Of a stretch of 64,000 nt of DNA, positions 17,683 through 26,094 are shown piece after piece (positions within the stretch are counted from its first letter, which is position 1; every line of letters begins with the position of its first letter). The translations under genes were made by a program, and so were the position numbers. The notes under the pieces are model-generated. The model did no database searches. It saw nothing but the letters and a program-made list of their open reading frames with translations, and had not been told where the DNA came from. This DNA comes from Alloalcanivorax marinus (GTDB lineage: Bacteria > Pseudomonadota > Gammaproteobacteria > Pseudomonadales > Alcanivoracaceae). The stretch is from contig NZ_JADDOL010000003.1 of the NCBI RefSeq assembly GCF_016906305.1, positions 186,001 to 250,000 on the forward strand. The letters run 5' to 3'.

Positions 17683-18462
17683 ATGAACAACAACGACAAC
17701 GCCTCCTCGCTGGACCGGATCCTGGACATCATGCTGATGTTCGCCGGCCACGGCCGGGTGGTGACGCGCAGGGAGATCGAACGGCGCTTCGGTCTGTCGC
17801 GCAGCTCCGCCTACCGTTACCTGCACAGCCTGCGCCGGCGCGGCCTGATCACCGCCATGGCGCGCAGCGGCGAGTTCGTGCTCAGCCCCGGCTTCGTGCG
17901 CCTGGTGTCGCTCACCGAGGAATACGGCCGCGACATGTCCGAAATCGCCGCGCCGATCCTGCGCGAACTGGCCGGCATCACCGGCGAGAGTGCCATGATT
18001 ACCCACCGCGCCGGCGACCGGGTGCTGTGCGTGCGCTTCCAGGACGGGCCGAGAGCGGTAAGAGTGGGGCTCGGCCCCGCCGCCAACACGCCCCTGTACC
18101 GGGGGGCCTCGGCCAAGGTGCATCTGGCCCATATGAGCGACGCCGACATTCGCGACGTACTGGATTACTGCCGCACGCTGCCGGAGGACGAGTTTCCCCG
18201 TACGGCGGAGGACCTGGAGCGCGAACTCGCGGAAATCCGTGAGCGTGGCTACGCCACCAGCGCCGGCGAGCTGGAAACCAGCGTGGTCAGCGTGGCGGTG
18301 CCCATTATCGGCTCCGACCACAATCTGCTGGGCGTGGTGGCGGTGGCCTCCGTGGGGGAGCGCGCCCGGCACCCGGAGGACGGTCTGCTCGACCATCTGC
18401 GCATCGCCGCCGCCCGCATTGTCCGGGAGTGGGATCGCGCCAAGCCCCGGGATTTGTTCTAG
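17683..18462 (+). CDS. IclR-family transcriptional regulator (module copy 2)
   Basis: A 259-residue paralogue of the regulator at 3923. The DNA-binding part is almost the same ('RREIERRFGLSRSSAYRYLH'); differences concentrate in the effector domain, for example 'MSDADIRDVLDYCRTLPEDEF' against 'MPEYDIQRVLEHCATLSPEQW'. This suggests the same or similar DNA sites but possibly a different inducer. It starts the second module and lies 20 bases before the amidohydrolase gene. The 223 bases upstream, after the amn operon, presumably hold its promoter, though no clear -35/-10 pair stands out. Confidence 0.9.
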   Translation: MNNNDNASSLDRILDIMLMFAGHGRVVTRREIERRFGLSRSSAYRYLHSLRRRGLITAMARSGEFVLSPGFVRLVSLTEEYGRDMSEIAAPILRELAGITGESAMITHRAGDRVLCVRFQDGPRAVRVGLGPAANTPLYRGASAKVHLAHMSDADIRDVLDYCRTLPEDEFPRTAEDLERELAEIRERGYATSAGELETSVVSVAVPIIGSDHNLLGVVAVASVGERARHPEDGLLDHLRIAAARIVREWDRAKPRDLF

Positions 18463-18482
18463 ATCGACCCTCAGGGGGATGA

Positions 18483-19847
18483 ATGACCACCACATTGTTT
18501 GAAGGGGGCCGGGTCCTGACGCTGGATGCGGACGGCAACGACTACCAGGACGGCTGCGTGCTGGTGCGTGACGACCGGATCGACTACGTGGGGCCCCGCG
18601 ACGGTCTGCCAGCGGGGCCCGTGGATCGGACCCTGGATGTCGGCGGCAAGCTGGTGATGCCCGGGCTGGTCAACGGCCACACCCATCTGAGCATGGTGTT
18701 CGGCCGGACTCTGGGCCCGGAAAAGCGACTGATGCAGTGGCTCGATCAGCAGTTGCCGATCATCGAAGCGTTCGACGAAGAAGCCATGTACGTGGCGCAG
18801 CTGTTGGGCTGTCTGGAAAACCTCAAGAACGGCAACACCACCCTGGTGGAAAATCTGGTGGCGCCACACCCGCCCGGCTACACGCCGGAGCACGCGGTGC
18901 TGCAGGCGATGCGCGACGCCGGGGTGCGCGCCACCCTGGCGCCCGGGTTTCTCGGGCGCAATTTCCGGCCCAGCTACACGGAAAGCCTGGACCTGCAGGC
19001 GCGACGCATCACCGACCTGGCCCACGACTGGCACGGTGCCGACAACGACCGGCTGCGTCTGGCCACCGGTCCGCTGCTGCCCTGGTGCATGGACGAGGCC
19101 ATGTTCCGTCAGACCCGGGCCCTGGCGGACGACCTGGGCATCACCCTGCACATGCACGGCGCCGAGACCAAGGAGTTCCACGCCCTGATTGCCCGGCATT
19201 TCGGGCGCGACATCCGCCAGGTGGAACTGCTCGCCGAAACCGGCTGCCTGGGCCCCGACGTGCAACTGGCCGCGGTGTACGACATCTCGCCCGACGAGGT
19301 CAGGTTGCTCGCCGAGAGCGACACCCGCGTGTTGCTGGACCCGCCCACCCGGCTGTTCTGGGGCACCGGCTTCCCGCCGATTCATCCGTTCCTGGAGGCC
19401 GGTGTCACCTGTGGATTGGCCACCAACGGGCCCGCCGCCAACTGCGGCCAGGACCTGTTCGAGAGCATGAAATACGCCTGCGCCACGGCCAAGACCGCCA
19501 AAGGGGACCCGGACGCCCTGGACGCGGCCCGCGCGCTGCGCATGGCCACCTCCGAGGGGGCCCTGGCCATTGGCCGCGAGGGGCAGGTGGGTAGCCTGGC
19601 GCCGGGCTTGAAGGCGGACATCATCACCCTCGACCTGCACCAGCCGCACCTGGCGCCGACCCTGGATGTCAGGGCCGCGCTGGTGTACAGCGCCGGTGGC
19701 ACCGATGTGCGCGACGTGATGGTGGATGGCCGCCTGCTGATCGAAAACCGGCGCGCTCTGTTCCTGGATGAGTCGGCCCTGCTGGAGCAGGCCGGACGGC
19801 TGGCCCGCCGCTGTGCCCGGGAGGCGGGGATCGCGCTGCCCGGTTGA
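18483..19847 (+). CDS. Amidohydrolase-superfamily protein with incomplete metal site (module copy 2)
   Basis: A 454-residue paralogue of the 4710 protein. It retains 'VNGHTHLSMVFGRTLGPEKR' with the H-x-H pair near residues 66-68, and 'LHMHGAETKEF' near 222-232. It also lacks the A-H-C histidine ('LAAVYDISPDEV') and has Asn for the catalytic Asp ('ATNGPAANCGQDLF'). The start follows AGGGGGATGA. The region around the substrate pocket, 'LDPPTRLFWGTGFP', is identical in both copies, while residues after the H-x-H helix and around 'APHPPGYTPEH' differ. A related but distinct substrate is plausible. The reaction is unknown, since standard hydrolytic chemistry needs the missing residues. Confidence 0.8.
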   Translation: MTTTLFEGGRVLTLDADGNDYQDGCVLVRDDRIDYVGPRDGLPAGPVDRTLDVGGKLVMPGLVNGHTHLSMVFGRTLGPEKRLMQWLDQQLPIIEAFDEEAMYVAQLLGCLENLKNGNTTLVENLVAPHPPGYTPEHAVLQAMRDAGVRATLAPGFLGRNFRPSYTESLDLQARRITDLAHDWHGADNDRLRLATGPLLPWCMDEAMFRQTRALADDLGITLHMHGAETKEFHALIARHFGRDIRQVELLAETGCLGPDVQLAAVYDISPDEVRLLAESDTRVLLDPPTRLFWGTGFPPIHPFLEAGVTCGLATNGPAANCGQDLFESMKYACATAKTAKGDPDALDAARALRMATSEGALAIGREGQVGSLAPGLKADIITLDLHQPHLAPTLDVRAALVYSAGGTDVRDVMVDGRLLIENRRALFLDESALLEQAGRLARRCAREAGIALPG

Positions 19848-19886
19848 GGCCGGCCGGCGGCGCCAACGATAACAAGGAAAAACGCT

Positions 19887-20630
19887 GTGCTGTTAAAACT
19901 GGGATCGATGCTGGCCGTGGTGGCGGCCTGGTTCGGGTTGTCCTTGCTGCTGCCGGATACGGTGCTGCCGGGCCCCTGGGAAACCTTGAAGGTACTCACC
20001 GAAAACGTGGTCGACGGTCAGGTGCACGAACATCTGCTGGCCACCCTCGGCCGGGTGCTGGGCGGTCTGGCGCTGGCCATGGCCGTGGGGGTGCCGGTGG
20101 GCATCGTCATGGGGCTCAACCGGTTCGCCGAGAAAACCCTGGACGTGTGGGTGATGGTGGCACTGACCGTGCCCAGCCTGTGCTATGCGATCCTGGCCTT
20201 TATCTGGATCGGCCTCAACGAAACCGCCGCCATCGTCGCCATCGGGCTCACCTCGGCCCCCTCCATCGCCATCAATCTGTGGGAAGGGGTCAAGAACATC
20301 GACACCCGCCTGTTCAAGATGGCGCGGGTGTTCAACGCTTCGCGCTGGGTGGTCGTGCGCCGGGTGCTGTTCCCCCAGGTGCTGCCCTACATCATGGCTT
20401 CCCTGCGTTTCGGCCTGGGCATCGTGTGGAAGATCACGGTGCTGGTGGAGCTGCTGGGGCGGCCGGACGGCGTCGGCTTCCAGCTTTTCTACTGGTATCA
20501 GCTGGCGGACATGGGGCAGGTGCTGGCCTGGACCCTGCTGTTCACGCTGGTGATGCTGTTTATCGAACTGGTGATCCTGCAACGGCTTGAGCGCCGGCTG
20601 TTCGCCTGGCGTCCGGAGGTGAGGCTGTGA
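19887..20630 (+). CDS. ABC transporter permease, TauC/SsuC type (module copy 2)
   Basis: A 247-residue inner-membrane permease, the same length as copy 1 at 6105 and largely identical from residue 48 on. The N-terminal 45 residues vary more ('LLPDTVLPGPWETLKVLTEN'). It starts with GTG after AAGGAAAAA, as in copy 1, and its stop overlaps the GTG of the ATPase. The EAA-like loop 'MARVFNASRWVVVRRVLFPQ' is intact, so it should be functional. It probably imports a solute related to that of copy 1, delivered by one or both binding proteins encoded downstream. Confidence 0.92.
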   Translation: MLLKLGSMLAVVAAWFGLSLLLPDTVLPGPWETLKVLTENVVDGQVHEHLLATLGRVLGGLALAMAVGVPVGIVMGLNRFAEKTLDVWVMVALTVPSLCYAILAFIWIGLNETAAIVAIGLTSAPSIAINLWEGVKNIDTRLFKMARVFNASRWVVVRRVLFPQVLPYIMASLRFGLGIVWKITVLVELLGRPDGVGFQLFYWYQLADMGQVLAWTLLFTLVMLFIELVILQRLERRLFAWRPEVRL

Positions 20631-21409
20631 GCCGAGAAGCGACCGACAACGGCATTCGGGTGGAAGGGCTGATCAAGGAGTTTCCCGGGCAGCGGGTGCT
20701 CGACGGCCTGGATCTGACCGTGGCGGACGGCGAATTCGTCTGCCTGCTGGGCCCGTCGGGCTGCGGCAAATCCACCCTGCTCAATATTCTCTCCGGCCTG
20801 GACGGCGACTACCGGGGCAGCGTGCGCTTCGGCGGCCAGCCCATGGCCCCCGGTGGCAAGCCGCCGGTGACCATCGGCTATCTGTTCCAGGAGCCGCGCC
20901 TGCTGCCCTGGCTCACCGCCGAACGCAATGTGGACTTCGCCCTGGAAAACTCCCGGGTGCCCCGGGCACGCTGGGCGGCGATCAAGGACCGTTACTTCGC
21001 GCTGACCGGCCTGCAGGCGTTCCGTCACTATTACCCCCATCAACTGTCCGGCGGCATGGCCCAGCGGCTGTCGCTGGTGCGGGCCCTGGCCATCGAGCCG
21101 GACGTGCTGTTCATGGATGAACCGTTCAGTGGGCTGGACGAACTCACCGCCCGGCGGTTGCGGGTGGATCTGCTCGATATCTGGCGCGAAACCGGCAAGA
21201 CCATTCTGTTCATCACCCACAACAGCTACGAAGCCACCTTTCTGGGCGACCGGGTGGTGGTGCTGTCGCGGGGCGGCATCCGCGATCAGATCACCGTGCA
21301 GGTGCCGCGCCCCCGGGACTACGACGACGCCGCCCTGTTTCAGGTCGGCAAGACCGTTTCCGCCACCTTTATCGAGGCCGCCGAGGCGGCGGAGCGGGAT
21401 CGCCACTAA
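20627..21409 (+). CDS. ABC transporter ATPase, TauB/SsuB type (module copy 2)
   Basis: A 260-residue nucleotide-binding subunit with GTG start overlapping the permease stop. Walker A 'GPSGCGKST', 'LFQEPRLLPW', 'LSGGMAQRLSLVRAL' and 'VLFMDEPFSGLDELTA' are all intact. It lacks the short insertion seen near the N-terminus of copy 1. It energises the 19887 permease; because the coupling surfaces are so alike, cross-pairing with the copy-1 permease is possible. Two binding-protein genes follow at 27 and about 1100 bases. Confidence 0.93.
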   Translation: MSREATDNGIRVEGLIKEFPGQRVLDGLDLTVADGEFVCLLGPSGCGKSTLLNILSGLDGDYRGSVRFGGQPMAPGGKPPVTIGYLFQEPRLLPWLTAERNVDFALENSRVPRARWAAIKDRYFALTGLQAFRHYYPHQLSGGMAQRLSLVRALAIEPDVLFMDEPFSGLDELTARRLRVDLLDIWRETGKTILFITHNSYEATFLGDRVVVLSRGGIRDQITVQVPRPRDYDDAALFQVGKTVSATFIEAAEAAERDRH

Positions 21410-21435
21410 CAACAACAACGAGAAAGGAGCACACC

Positions 21436-22437
21436 ATGAGCACGACAACGAAGCGGGGATACGGAATACGGGGGGCGCTGGTCGGCTTGCTGATCGGCGC
21501 GCTGGCGATCACCGCCCGGGCCGAGGTACCGGAAGTCCGCATGGGCGATATGCCACAGTCGCTGATCACCGTGGTCTACCAGGTGATCGTCGACCAGGGC
21601 CTGGATAAAAAGCACGGCATCCGGGTGGACCGCCAGGCCTATCCGACCATCGAGGGCCTGTTCAATGCGGTGCGCGGCAAGCAGGTGGACGTGGGGTTCG
21701 GCGGCTGGACCGCCTTCGCCCAGTTCCGGGCCCAGGGCTATCCGGTGCTGAACGTGTATCCGGTGGGGCGCGGCGCCACCCTGGATGTGCTGGTGCCGGT
21801 GGACTCCGAGCTGCGCAACCTGGAAGACCTGAAGGGCAAGCGCATCGTGTCCTTCGCCGGCGCGGCGGGCACCGGCACGGTGCTGTTGAGAGTGCTGCTC
21901 AACGATTTCTACGGCTTCGACCCCGCCGGGACCGGTGATCTGCAATACGCCGGTCCCGGCGTCATCCCCGGTCTGCTGGAAAGCGGCGATGTGGCCGCCG
22001 GTCTGCTGTTCGACCCGATGGCCGCCAAGGCCATTGCCTCCGGAAAATTCCGCAGCATCGGCAATCTGGGCGAACTCTACAAAGCCCGCACCGGCGACGA
22101 CTTCCTGTGGATCGCCATGATCACCAATGACGAATTCGCGGACCGTCACGCCGACGCCATGGCCGGTTTCTTGCAGGCCTGGACGGAGGCGCTGGCCTAT
22201 GTGCGCGCGCATCCGGAGGTGTTCGAAGCGTTCGGCGAACAGATGGGGCTGGACGCGGCGGGCGTGGAACTGCTGGCGAAGCGGGCCCTGCTCGACTACG
22301 ACACCTCGCCCTGGAACCGCCGCTATATCGACGGCCTGATGGGATTCGCGGAGCGGGCCCGGCGGGTCATGGGCAAGGGCTATCTGGAGACGGTCCCCGA
22401 GGAGGCCTTCAGCACCCGGTTCGTGCCGGCTCAATAA
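21436..22437 (+). CDS. Periplasmic solute-binding protein, TauA/NMT1-like (copy 2, most diverged)
   Basis: A 333-residue exported protein with a Sec signal ending 'ITARA-EV'. It keeps the family pattern ('VGFGGWTAFAQFRAQG', 'GKRIVSFAGAAGTGTVLL') but differs from the other two copies at the N-terminal ligand lobe: 'GDMPQSLITVVYQVIVDQ' instead of '-DMAQSLNGIAS-VMIDQ'. These residues probably contact ligand, so a different specificity is likely. A strong AAAGGAG site precedes it. It stands directly after the ATPase gene, in the place copy 1 occupies in the first module. Confidence 0.9.
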   Translation: MSTTTKRGYGIRGALVGLLIGALAITARAEVPEVRMGDMPQSLITVVYQVIVDQGLDKKHGIRVDRQAYPTIEGLFNAVRGKQVDVGFGGWTAFAQFRAQGYPVLNVYPVGRGATLDVLVPVDSELRNLEDLKGKRIVSFAGAAGTGTVLLRVLLNDFYGFDPAGTGDLQYAGPGVIPGLLESGDVAAGLLFDPMAAKAIASGKFRSIGNLGELYKARTGDDFLWIAMITNDEFADRHADAMAGFLQAWTEALAYVRAHPEVFEAFGEQMGLDAAGVELLAKRALLDYDTSPWNRRYIDGLMGFAERARRVMGKGYLETVPEEAFSTRFVPAQ

Positions 22438-22507
22438 CGGCCCGCCGCCGCCGAAACACTATTCAATGGGTTTAATGACATAACGACAAAGCTGGGAGGA
22501 GAGTTCC

Positions 22508-23503
22508 ATGAACGTTCAAGGTTTGATGAAAAAATCTCTGCTGGGGGCGCCGCTGCTGGTGGTGACACTGTGCGCGCTGGCGCTGAGCGCGCGGGCCGCG
22601 GACACCGAGATTCGTATCGGTGACATGGCGCAGTCGCTCAACGGCATCGCCTCGCACGTGATGATCGACCAGGAGTTCGACCATAAGTACGGCGTGGACC
22701 TGAAGTACCAGGGCTACCCGACGCTGGACGGCCTGTTCAACGCCATCCGTGGCAAGCAGGTGGACGTGGGCTTCGGCGGCTGGACCGGCTTCGCCCAGTT
22801 CCGGGCTCAGGGTTTCCCGGTGTTCAACATCTTCCCGGTGGGTCGTGGCACCAGCCTGGACGTGCTGGTGCCCGCCGATTCCGATATCCAGACCCTGGAA
22901 GACCTGAAAGGCAAGCGGGTGGCCTCCTACGCCGGCGCCGCCGGCACCGCCACGGTGCTGCTGCGGGTGGTGCTCAACGACTTCTATGAGTTCGATCCGG
23001 CCAAGGACGGCAATCTGCAATACGTGGGCCCGGGCATCATCCCCACGCTGCTGGACAGCGGTGATATCGAGGCCGGGCTGCTGTTCGATCCGCTCGCCAC
23101 CAAGGCCATCGCCTCCGGCAAATACCGCAGCATCGGCAACCTGGGGGACATCTATAAGGAGAAGACCGGCGACGATTTCCTGTGGATTTCCCTGGCCACC
23201 AACGACGAGTTCGCCGAGGCCCACCCGGAAGCCCTGGCCGGCTTCCTGAAGGGCTGGGTGGAAGCGGTGGACTACGTGAAGAGCCATCCGAAGGTGTTCC
23301 AGGCCTACGGCGAAAAACTGGGCCTCGACCAGGCCGGCATCGACATGCTCGCCGAGCGGGTCACCCGGGATTACGCCACCACCTGGAACGACAAGTACAT
23401 CGACGGCCTCAAGGCGTTCGCGGAGCGCGCCAACCGGGTGATGGACAAGGGCTATCTGGACGAGCTGCCGGACGACGCCTTCTCCACCCGCTTCGTGCCC
23501 TGA
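22508..23503 (+). CDS. Periplasmic solute-binding protein, TauA/NMT1-like (copy 3)
   Basis: A 331-residue exported protein with signal ending 'LSARA-AD'. It is much closer to copy 1 (7691) than to its neighbour at 21436, sharing 'GDMAQSLNGIASHVMIDQEF', 'TSLDVLVP', 'GDDFLWISLATND' and the C-terminal 'RVMDKGYLDELPDDAFSTRF'. GGGAGGAGAG lies upstream. It therefore looks like the original partner of this transporter, with copy 2 a diverged duplicate inserted ahead of it. Its last 52 bases overlap the 3' end of the convergent exporter gene. Confidence 0.9.
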   Translation: MNVQGLMKKSLLGAPLLVVTLCALALSARAADTEIRIGDMAQSLNGIASHVMIDQEFDHKYGVDLKYQGYPTLDGLFNAIRGKQVDVGFGGWTGFAQFRAQGFPVFNIFPVGRGTSLDVLVPADSDIQTLEDLKGKRVASYAGAAGTATVLLRVVLNDFYEFDPAKDGNLQYVGPGIIPTLLDSGDIEAGLLFDPLATKAIASGKYRSIGNLGDIYKEKTGDDFLWISLATNDEFAEAHPEALAGFLKGWVEAVDYVKSHPKVFQAYGEKLGLDQAGIDMLAERVTRDYATTWNDKYIDGLKAFAERANRVMDKGYLDELPDDAFSTRFVP

Positions 23504-25017
23504 TCGTCCCGCCTTGGCCGTAGCCGCCAGGCGGTGAGCAGGGCGGTGGCGGCGATGATCGCCGCGCCCACCGCCGCGTTGGTGTGCAGGGCCGCGTTGA
23601 AGGCCGTCCGGGCGGCGGCCATCAACGGCTCGGCCAGGGCCGGCGGCAAGGCGGCGCTGGCGCCCACGGCCCCGCCCAGGGTGTCGCCGGCGGCCAGCGC
23701 CTGGTCCGGGCTCAGCCCCTCGGGCAGGCGGGTCAGCATGTGGTGGCGGTAGACCGCCGCCCCCAGGCTGCCGATCACCGCCACCCCCAGGGCCATGCCC
23801 AGTTCGGTGGCGGTCTCCGAGGTGGCCGAAGCGGCGCCGGCCTTCTCCGGCGGCGCCGCGCCCACCACCATATCGGTGCCGAGAATCATCATCGGCATCA
23901 CCCCCAGCCCCATCACCGTCATGCCGGTGATCAGCAGCCACAGATCGTCCAGACTGTTGACGCCGACCATGGCCAGAAAGCCGAACACCGCCAGCCCCAG
24001 GCCGCCGCTGACCAGTTGCCAGCGGGGCAGATAGCGGGTCAGACGCGGGATCAGTAACGACAGAGCGGTTTGCAGCACCGCCGGTGGCAGCATGGTCAGG
24101 CCGGCGTGCAACGGCGACAGGCCGAGCACCCCCTGCAGGTATTGAAAGACCATCAGCCAGGCCCCGGAGAGCGCCAGGATGGACAGCATCATGGCGCCCA
24201 CGGAGGTGCTGAAATCCCGGTTGGCGAACAGGCCCAGATCGAACATGGGCGTGGCCAGCCGCCGCTGGCGGCGCACGAACAGGGCGCCGATCAGCAGGCC
24301 GGCGAGAATCGCCGCCAGCGGCAACAGGCCCGGGCCGTCGCGGGCCAGATCCTTGAGGCCGAAGATCAGCGCCAGCACCGTGGCCACCGACAGCAGGGCG
24401 CTGGTCCAGTCCTGACCGCCGGCGTCCCGGTCGCGAAATTCCGGCAGCAGCCAGGGCCCGGTGAGCAGCAGCAGGGCCATCACCGGCACGCCGAGCAGGA
24501 ACACCGACCCCCACCAGAAAAACTCCAGCAGGGCACCGCCCACCAGCGGGCCGATGGCGCTGCCGACGATAAAGCCGGTCATCCAGACGGTGATCGCCAG
24601 GGTCCGTTCGCTGTCCACCTGGAACATGTTGCGCAACAACGACAGGGTGGAGGGCATCAGGGTGGCGCCGGCCACGCCCAGCAGGGCCCGGGCCAGGATC
24701 AGGGTTTCCGCGCTGGGCGCGAACGCCGCCATCACCGAGGCCAGGCCGAAGGCGGTGGCGCCGCCCAGCAGCAGCCGGCGGCGGCCGATGCGATCACCCA
24801 GGGTGCCCATGGTGACCAGGAAGCCGGCGATCATGAAACCGTAGATGTCCAGGATCCACAGCAACTGGGAACTGCTGGGCCGCAGATCCGCGCTGAGGTG
24901 GGGCGCCGCCAGATGCAGCACCGTCATATCCAGTGCCAGCAGCACGGTGGGCAGCATCAGGACCGCCAGGCCCAGCCATTCACGGCGGCCGGCGGGGGCG
25001 GGCTGAGGGCGGGTCAT
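23452..25017 (-). CDS. MFS exporter, DHA2 (EmrB/QacA) family, 14 membrane segments
   Basis: A 521-residue drug:H+ antiporter-like protein. Motif A is seen as 'GTLGDRIGRRRLLL' (about residues 70-83), and a 'D-T-V/M' first-helix signature as 'LALDMTVLHLAAPHL'. The start at 25017 is preferred because AGGAG lies about nine bases upstream; a longer frame begins in the divergent AKR gene's upstream DNA. The C-terminal 'DQGTKRVEKASSGSSSR' is encoded by bases that overlap the binding-protein gene on the other strand, so the true protein may have acquired that tail by loss of an earlier stop. It possibly exports toxic aromatics. Confidence 0.88.
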   Translation of the reverse strand: MTRPQPAPAGRREWLGLAVLMLPTVLLALDMTVLHLAAPHLSADLRPSSSQLLWILDIYGFMIAGFLVTMGTLGDRIGRRRLLLGGATAFGLASVMAAFAPSAETLILARALLGVAGATLMPSTLSLLRNMFQVDSERTLAITVWMTGFIVGSAIGPLVGGALLEFFWWGSVFLLGVPVMALLLLTGPWLLPEFRDRDAGGQDWTSALLSVATVLALIFGLKDLARDGPGLLPLAAILAGLLIGALFVRRQRRLATPMFDLGLFANRDFSTSVGAMMLSILALSGAWLMVFQYLQGVLGLSPLHAGLTMLPPAVLQTALSLLIPRLTRYLPRWQLVSGGLGLAVFGFLAMVGVNSLDDLWLLITGMTVMGLGVMPMMILGTDMVVGAAPPEKAGAASATSETATELGMALGVAVIGSLGAAVYRHHMLTRLPEGLSPDQALAAGDTLGGAVGASAALPPALAEPLMAAARTAFNAALHTNAAVGAAIIAATALLTAWRLRPRRDDQGTKRVEKASSGSSSR

Positions 25018-25168
25018 CAAAAAAGCTCCTGCTGAAGGGTGATCACGATAAAAACACGGGCGTGGGGCCACTGTGACCACGGGGCGAAGCATTCTACGCC
25101 AAATCGCGGTCAATCCTGTGACGCGATAACGACAAGATGGACATCCCCGACAGGGAAAGGAGGGCAGC

Positions 25169-26092
25169 ATGGTTTCACGGCGTGATTTTCTCAATGGCGC
25201 TCTGTGGGGCGGCGCCGGTCTGGCGCTGGCACTGCGGGGCACGGCCCGGGCGGCCGTCGGCGGGTCCGGCGCCCTGCGTACCCGGGCGATTCCCGCCACC
25301 GGCGAAACCTTGCCGGTGATCGGCGCGGGCACCTCCGGCAGCTTCGTGGCGGAGATCGGCTCCGACAAGTACCGCCGGCTCAAGGAAGCGATGACGATCT
25401 TTTTCGACAGCGGCGCCACCGTGTTCGACACCAGCCCCAACTACGGCGGCGCGGACCGGGTGCTGGGCGCCTTGCTGGAAGAAGGCGGCTGGCGGGACCG
25501 GTGCTTCCTGGCCACCAAGATCGCCGCCGACAGCCGCGCCGCCGCCGAACGACAGTGGGCACAATCGTTGGAAGCGCTGCGCACCGACCATGTGGAGCTG
25601 CTGCAGGTGCACAACCTGCGCGACTGGAAAACCCAGCTGCCCTTTGCCCGGGAATTGAAGGAGCAGGGCAAGACGAAATACGTGGGCGTCACCCACTACC
25701 TGGAACGGGGCCTGGACGAGATGGCCGCGATTCTGCGCCGCGAGCCGCTGGATTTCATCCAGATCAACTATTCGGTGAACGCGCCGGAGGCCGCCAAGGA
25801 GGTGCTGCCGCTGGCCCGGGACAAGGGCGTGGCGGTGCTGATCAACCGGGCCTTCGACGATGGTTCCCTGTTCTCCACGGTAAAAGGCCGCCCGTTGCCG
25901 GGCTGGGCCGCCGAGGTGGGCGCGGAGAGCTGGGCGCAGCTGTTCCTCAAGTTCGCCCTCAGCCACCCGGCGGTGACCGCGGTGATTCCCGCCACCAGCA
26001 AACCGAAGCACCAGCGCGACAACCTCAATGCCGGCCGTGGCGACCTGCTCAGCGAGGCCCGGCAGCGTGAACTGATGGCCATGGACTGGTAA
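25169..26092 (+). CDS. Tat-exported aldo/keto reductase
   Basis: A 307-residue protein beginning with a twin-arginine signal 'SRRDFLNG' followed by a hydrophobic stretch to about residue 28. The AKR tetrad is readable: Asp and Tyr in 'FDTSPNYGGADRVLG', Lys in 'LATKI' and His in 'LLQVHNL'. The TIM barrel ends with 'VIPATSKPKHQRDNLNA'. Export folded through Tat implies the cofactor is bound in the cytoplasm first, and it then works in the periplasm. The substrate is unknown. The stop is two bases before the GTG of the membrane-protein gene, so the two are one operon. Confidence 0.87.
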   Translation: MVSRRDFLNGALWGGAGLALALRGTARAAVGGSGALRTRAIPATGETLPVIGAGTSGSFVAEIGSDKYRRLKEAMTIFFDSGATVFDTSPNYGGADRVLGALLEEGGWRDRCFLATKIAADSRAAAERQWAQSLEALRTDHVELLQVHNLRDWKTQLPFARELKEQGKTKYVGVTHYLERGLDEMAAILRREPLDFIQINYSVNAPEAAKEVLPLARDKGVAVLINRAFDDGSLFSTVKGRPLPGWAAEVGAESWAQLFLKFALSHPAVTAVIPATSKPKHQRDNLNAGRGDLLSEARQRELMAMDW

Positions 26093-26094
26093 CG

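Noticed and set aside
22472-24514. Minus-strand open frame that runs through binding protein 3 and part of the exporter
   Set aside because: It lies in a different frame from the real exporter, and its translation has no coherent membrane pattern.
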